The notes under the pieces: model-generated
What the model was told of the DNA's origin: nothing
Databases searched by the model: none
Seen by the model: only the letters and a program-made list of their open reading frames with translations
In this document: positions 62,525 to 64,000 of the stretch, one piece after another
Layout of the letters: each line of letters starts with the position of its first letter
Position numbering within the stretch: the stretch's first letter is position 1
Translations under genes and position numbers: made by a program
From: Formicarius rufipectus
Lineage: Eukaryota; Chordata; Aves; Passeriformes; Formicariidae
DNA: 64,000 nucleotides
Assembly (NCBI GenBank): GCA_013399695.1
Contig: VXAU01001833.1
Coordinates: forward strand, 62,001 to 126,000
Reading direction: 5' to 3'

Positions 62525-62961
62525 TTGTTGTTGGCTGGACTTCGCGAACGAAGATCTTGGGATAAGCCTGAGCAGTGGATTTTTTTAGGTGAGGCACAGT
62601 GTGCGCGGAACTGGCCCCCCCCCCCTCACTCCTGAGGCTCATCTTGCCACGGCCGAGCAGCTCGGACGGCGACAGCGAGTTCCTCGGGATTCGAACCGGC
62701 ATCCTCAGAGGAGGAACCGGCTCCACAGGCGGGGGCCTACGCCACTCGGCCAACACCCGCCGCCTCTCAAGTGTAACATCTGAAATTAATATTAAGGAAA
62801 AAAACCCAACAAACAGAAAAGCAATAATGTCAGGTTGTTGAGCAATCCTGGGAGCCCACGTGGGTCAGAGCACCAGGGGAAGACCTCGCCTTTTCCTCTC
62901 TGCCACCGAATGACACAAACGTGGCACTGCAGCCACGCCTGCAACACAAGCTGGGGCAGTG
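62525..62961 (-). mobile_element. SINE-like element, copy B (RNA polymerase III boxes on minus strand)
   Basis: This second copy of the element at 53659-54072 shares the same two ends (plus strand ttgttgttggctgg... to ...ctggggcag) and is about 90% alike by eye. It is flanked by ctcagcctg (62516-62524 and 62962-62970; an 11-bp match with one difference if extended). Minus-strand A-box TGGCCGAGTGG is at 62742-62752 and B-box GGTTCGAATCC at 62687-62697. A block at about 62819-62886 is identical to copy A (53939-54007) and holds a perfect 10-bp palindrome, cccacgtggg. A C-run of about 12 near 62617 is expanded. It inserted just 3' of a CR1 tail. Confidence 0.75.
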
Positions 62962-62970
62962 CTCAGCCTG

Positions 62971-63451
62971 TAGAATGATGTCTTTGTGCATGACGCTGGA
63001 GTATTTTTTGTGTACCCAAGAGAGAGCAGGAGTATTTTTTAAATTGCAACGTCCTCTGTGATGCAGAAGTCAAACTTAATGCAGCCTTCATCTGTGCTGT
63101 CTGCTTGCATAAGACTCTGTGGTGACCTATCCTGTCAAATATGTCCAGTTTCCCTTACAAGTGGTTTAGTTGGTTCACTCTAAAAACAAGCCTGGGAGCA
63201 AGCGAGGCTGCCTACAATGTAAACAAGGAGGCTTTCTGTGCAGAAAATATGAAGGCTAGTGATCAATAGCTACAATTTATTTAAGAGTTACTGCAGGAAA
63301 ATTGCTTTCAAGGACTGTAATACATCAGTAATTTCAGCTGCATTGCAATTGAGGCATCTGCAGTCAGCTCCATCACTGGAAGGTTTTTTGAGTTTGATTA
63401 TTTTTATCTCTCTTTTTTTTTTTCCTTTTTTTCCCCCCATAATGACTGTAG
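62971..63451. other. Non-coding DNA ending in a polypyrimidine tract
   Basis: No gene is seen. The tract at about 63409-63439 (T-runs, then six C) is followed by the first AG at 63450-63451, an acceptor-like arrangement for the candidate exon below. Confidence 0.45.
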
Positions 63452-63523
63452 CTGAACTAGCTGAAGAAAAGGGGAAAAACGATTGCAAATTGTCATCTGT
63501 GGAAGACAAAGACTATCACTGTG
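63452..63523 (+). CDS. Candidate 72-nt coding exon of an unidentified gene (phase 1-1)
   Basis: A strong polypyrimidine tract and AG precede, and a donor (ctgtg/gtaaat) follows, exactly 72 nt of open sequence in one frame. This encodes about 24 residues, ELAEEKGKNDCKLSSVED followed by KDYHC. Both ends are phase 1, so the exon could be skipped or included without shifting a frame, as for cassette exons. The composition (charged, no low complexity) differs from neighbouring chance frames. Alternatively ATG 63442 could start translation. No partner exon is visible, and the family is not recognised. Confidence 0.35.
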
Positions 63524-64000
63524 GTAAATAAAAGGCAGGCTGTTTCAGAACCAATGGCAAAGTGGTGAAGCAATCCATGCTTACCTCTTGGGTTGCCAGT
63601 GTCACGTCAACAGTATATGATTTTCTTGTAGATTTTTCTGCAACACCAGCTCATAAAAACATGAAACTGTGAATTAAGAGAAATGGCAAAGGGAGAAATG
63701 AATCAGTGCAATTGAACTGTAATAGGCAAAACAAAACAAGGCCCTAAGTAAAGTGGTCACATGAACTGACAATTTTGAGTACTACCATTAATCGTACATA
63801 TTTTATATTTCACACTAATGTGATTGTTTCTTTAAACTACTGGCATCTGTTGAAATGTGAGATGCAAATAGATCTCTGTCTGGTTAAGAAAAGAAACCAC
63901 TTCTGTAGTAAGAACTATTGCAACTCATTTGTGTTGAAGGTAAAAGGAGAGAGTGAGCTATGAGGGTACTTGTACTATATCATAACCCTGTCATTTATCA
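63524..64000. other. Non-coding DNA to window end
   Basis: AT-rich, with only short chance frames. If the candidate exon is real, this is intron. Confidence 0.45.

Overview
The window looks like a bird nuclear genome, with introns, canonical GT/AG splice sites and interspersed retroelements. The diagnostic repeats are CR1 LINEs, including one whose end (62381-62500) closes on the attctatga-type tail, and ERV-type LTRs. The species cannot be read from the sequence. The composition is AT-rich and gene-poor, with one GC-rich island at about 16.45-17.95 kb.

There is one clearly supported gene, on the plus strand at about 17.4-32.4 kb. Four coding exons (17428-17729, 24035-24573, 25899-25965, 30733-32252) join in perfect phase (1, 0, 1). 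They encode a secreted protein of roughly 800 residues. In order it has a signal peptide, a Gln-rich coiled coil, a TNF-receptor-like cysteine-rich domain, a four-cysteine EGF-like module, a second TNF-receptor-like domain, and three consecutive beta-sandwich units that resemble C1q/TNF domains. I do not recognise a named family with this architecture, so no symbol is given; this is the best candidate for an undescribed system here. Exon 1 contains a run of 73 N that breaks the frame. A polyadenylation signal lies 87 bp after the stop codon, and a stronger-looking 3' end lies at about 35.96 kb.

Upstream (1-16 kb) is AT-rich DNA with no convincing gene. It holds a possible 62-nt exon (4934-4995), A/C-rich and GGACA-type simple repeats (13.64-14.18 kb) and a good CTCF-like motif (about 14.19 kb). 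Introns 1-3 hold ordinary non-coding DNA plus an old minus-strand CR1 (about 23.0-23.7 kb).

Downstream (33-64 kb) is repeat-bearing intergenic or unassigned intronic DNA. It has a complete solo LTR on the minus strand with a 5-bp target-site duplication (36265-36922), two further LTR remnants (about 39.2-39.9 and 61.2-61.74 kb), a CR1 split by a younger insertion (53.2-54.4 kb), another CR1 tail (62.4-62.5 kb) and an old CR1 (about 60.6-61.06 kb). The insertion in the split CR1 and a second copy at 62.5 kb are about 90% alike by eye. Each has matching ends, roughly 9-11-bp flanking duplications and internal RNA polymerase III A and B boxes, so they form a SINE-like family. Near the right edge a 72-nt, phase-symmetric candidate exon (63452-63523) may belong to another gene that continues beyond the window.
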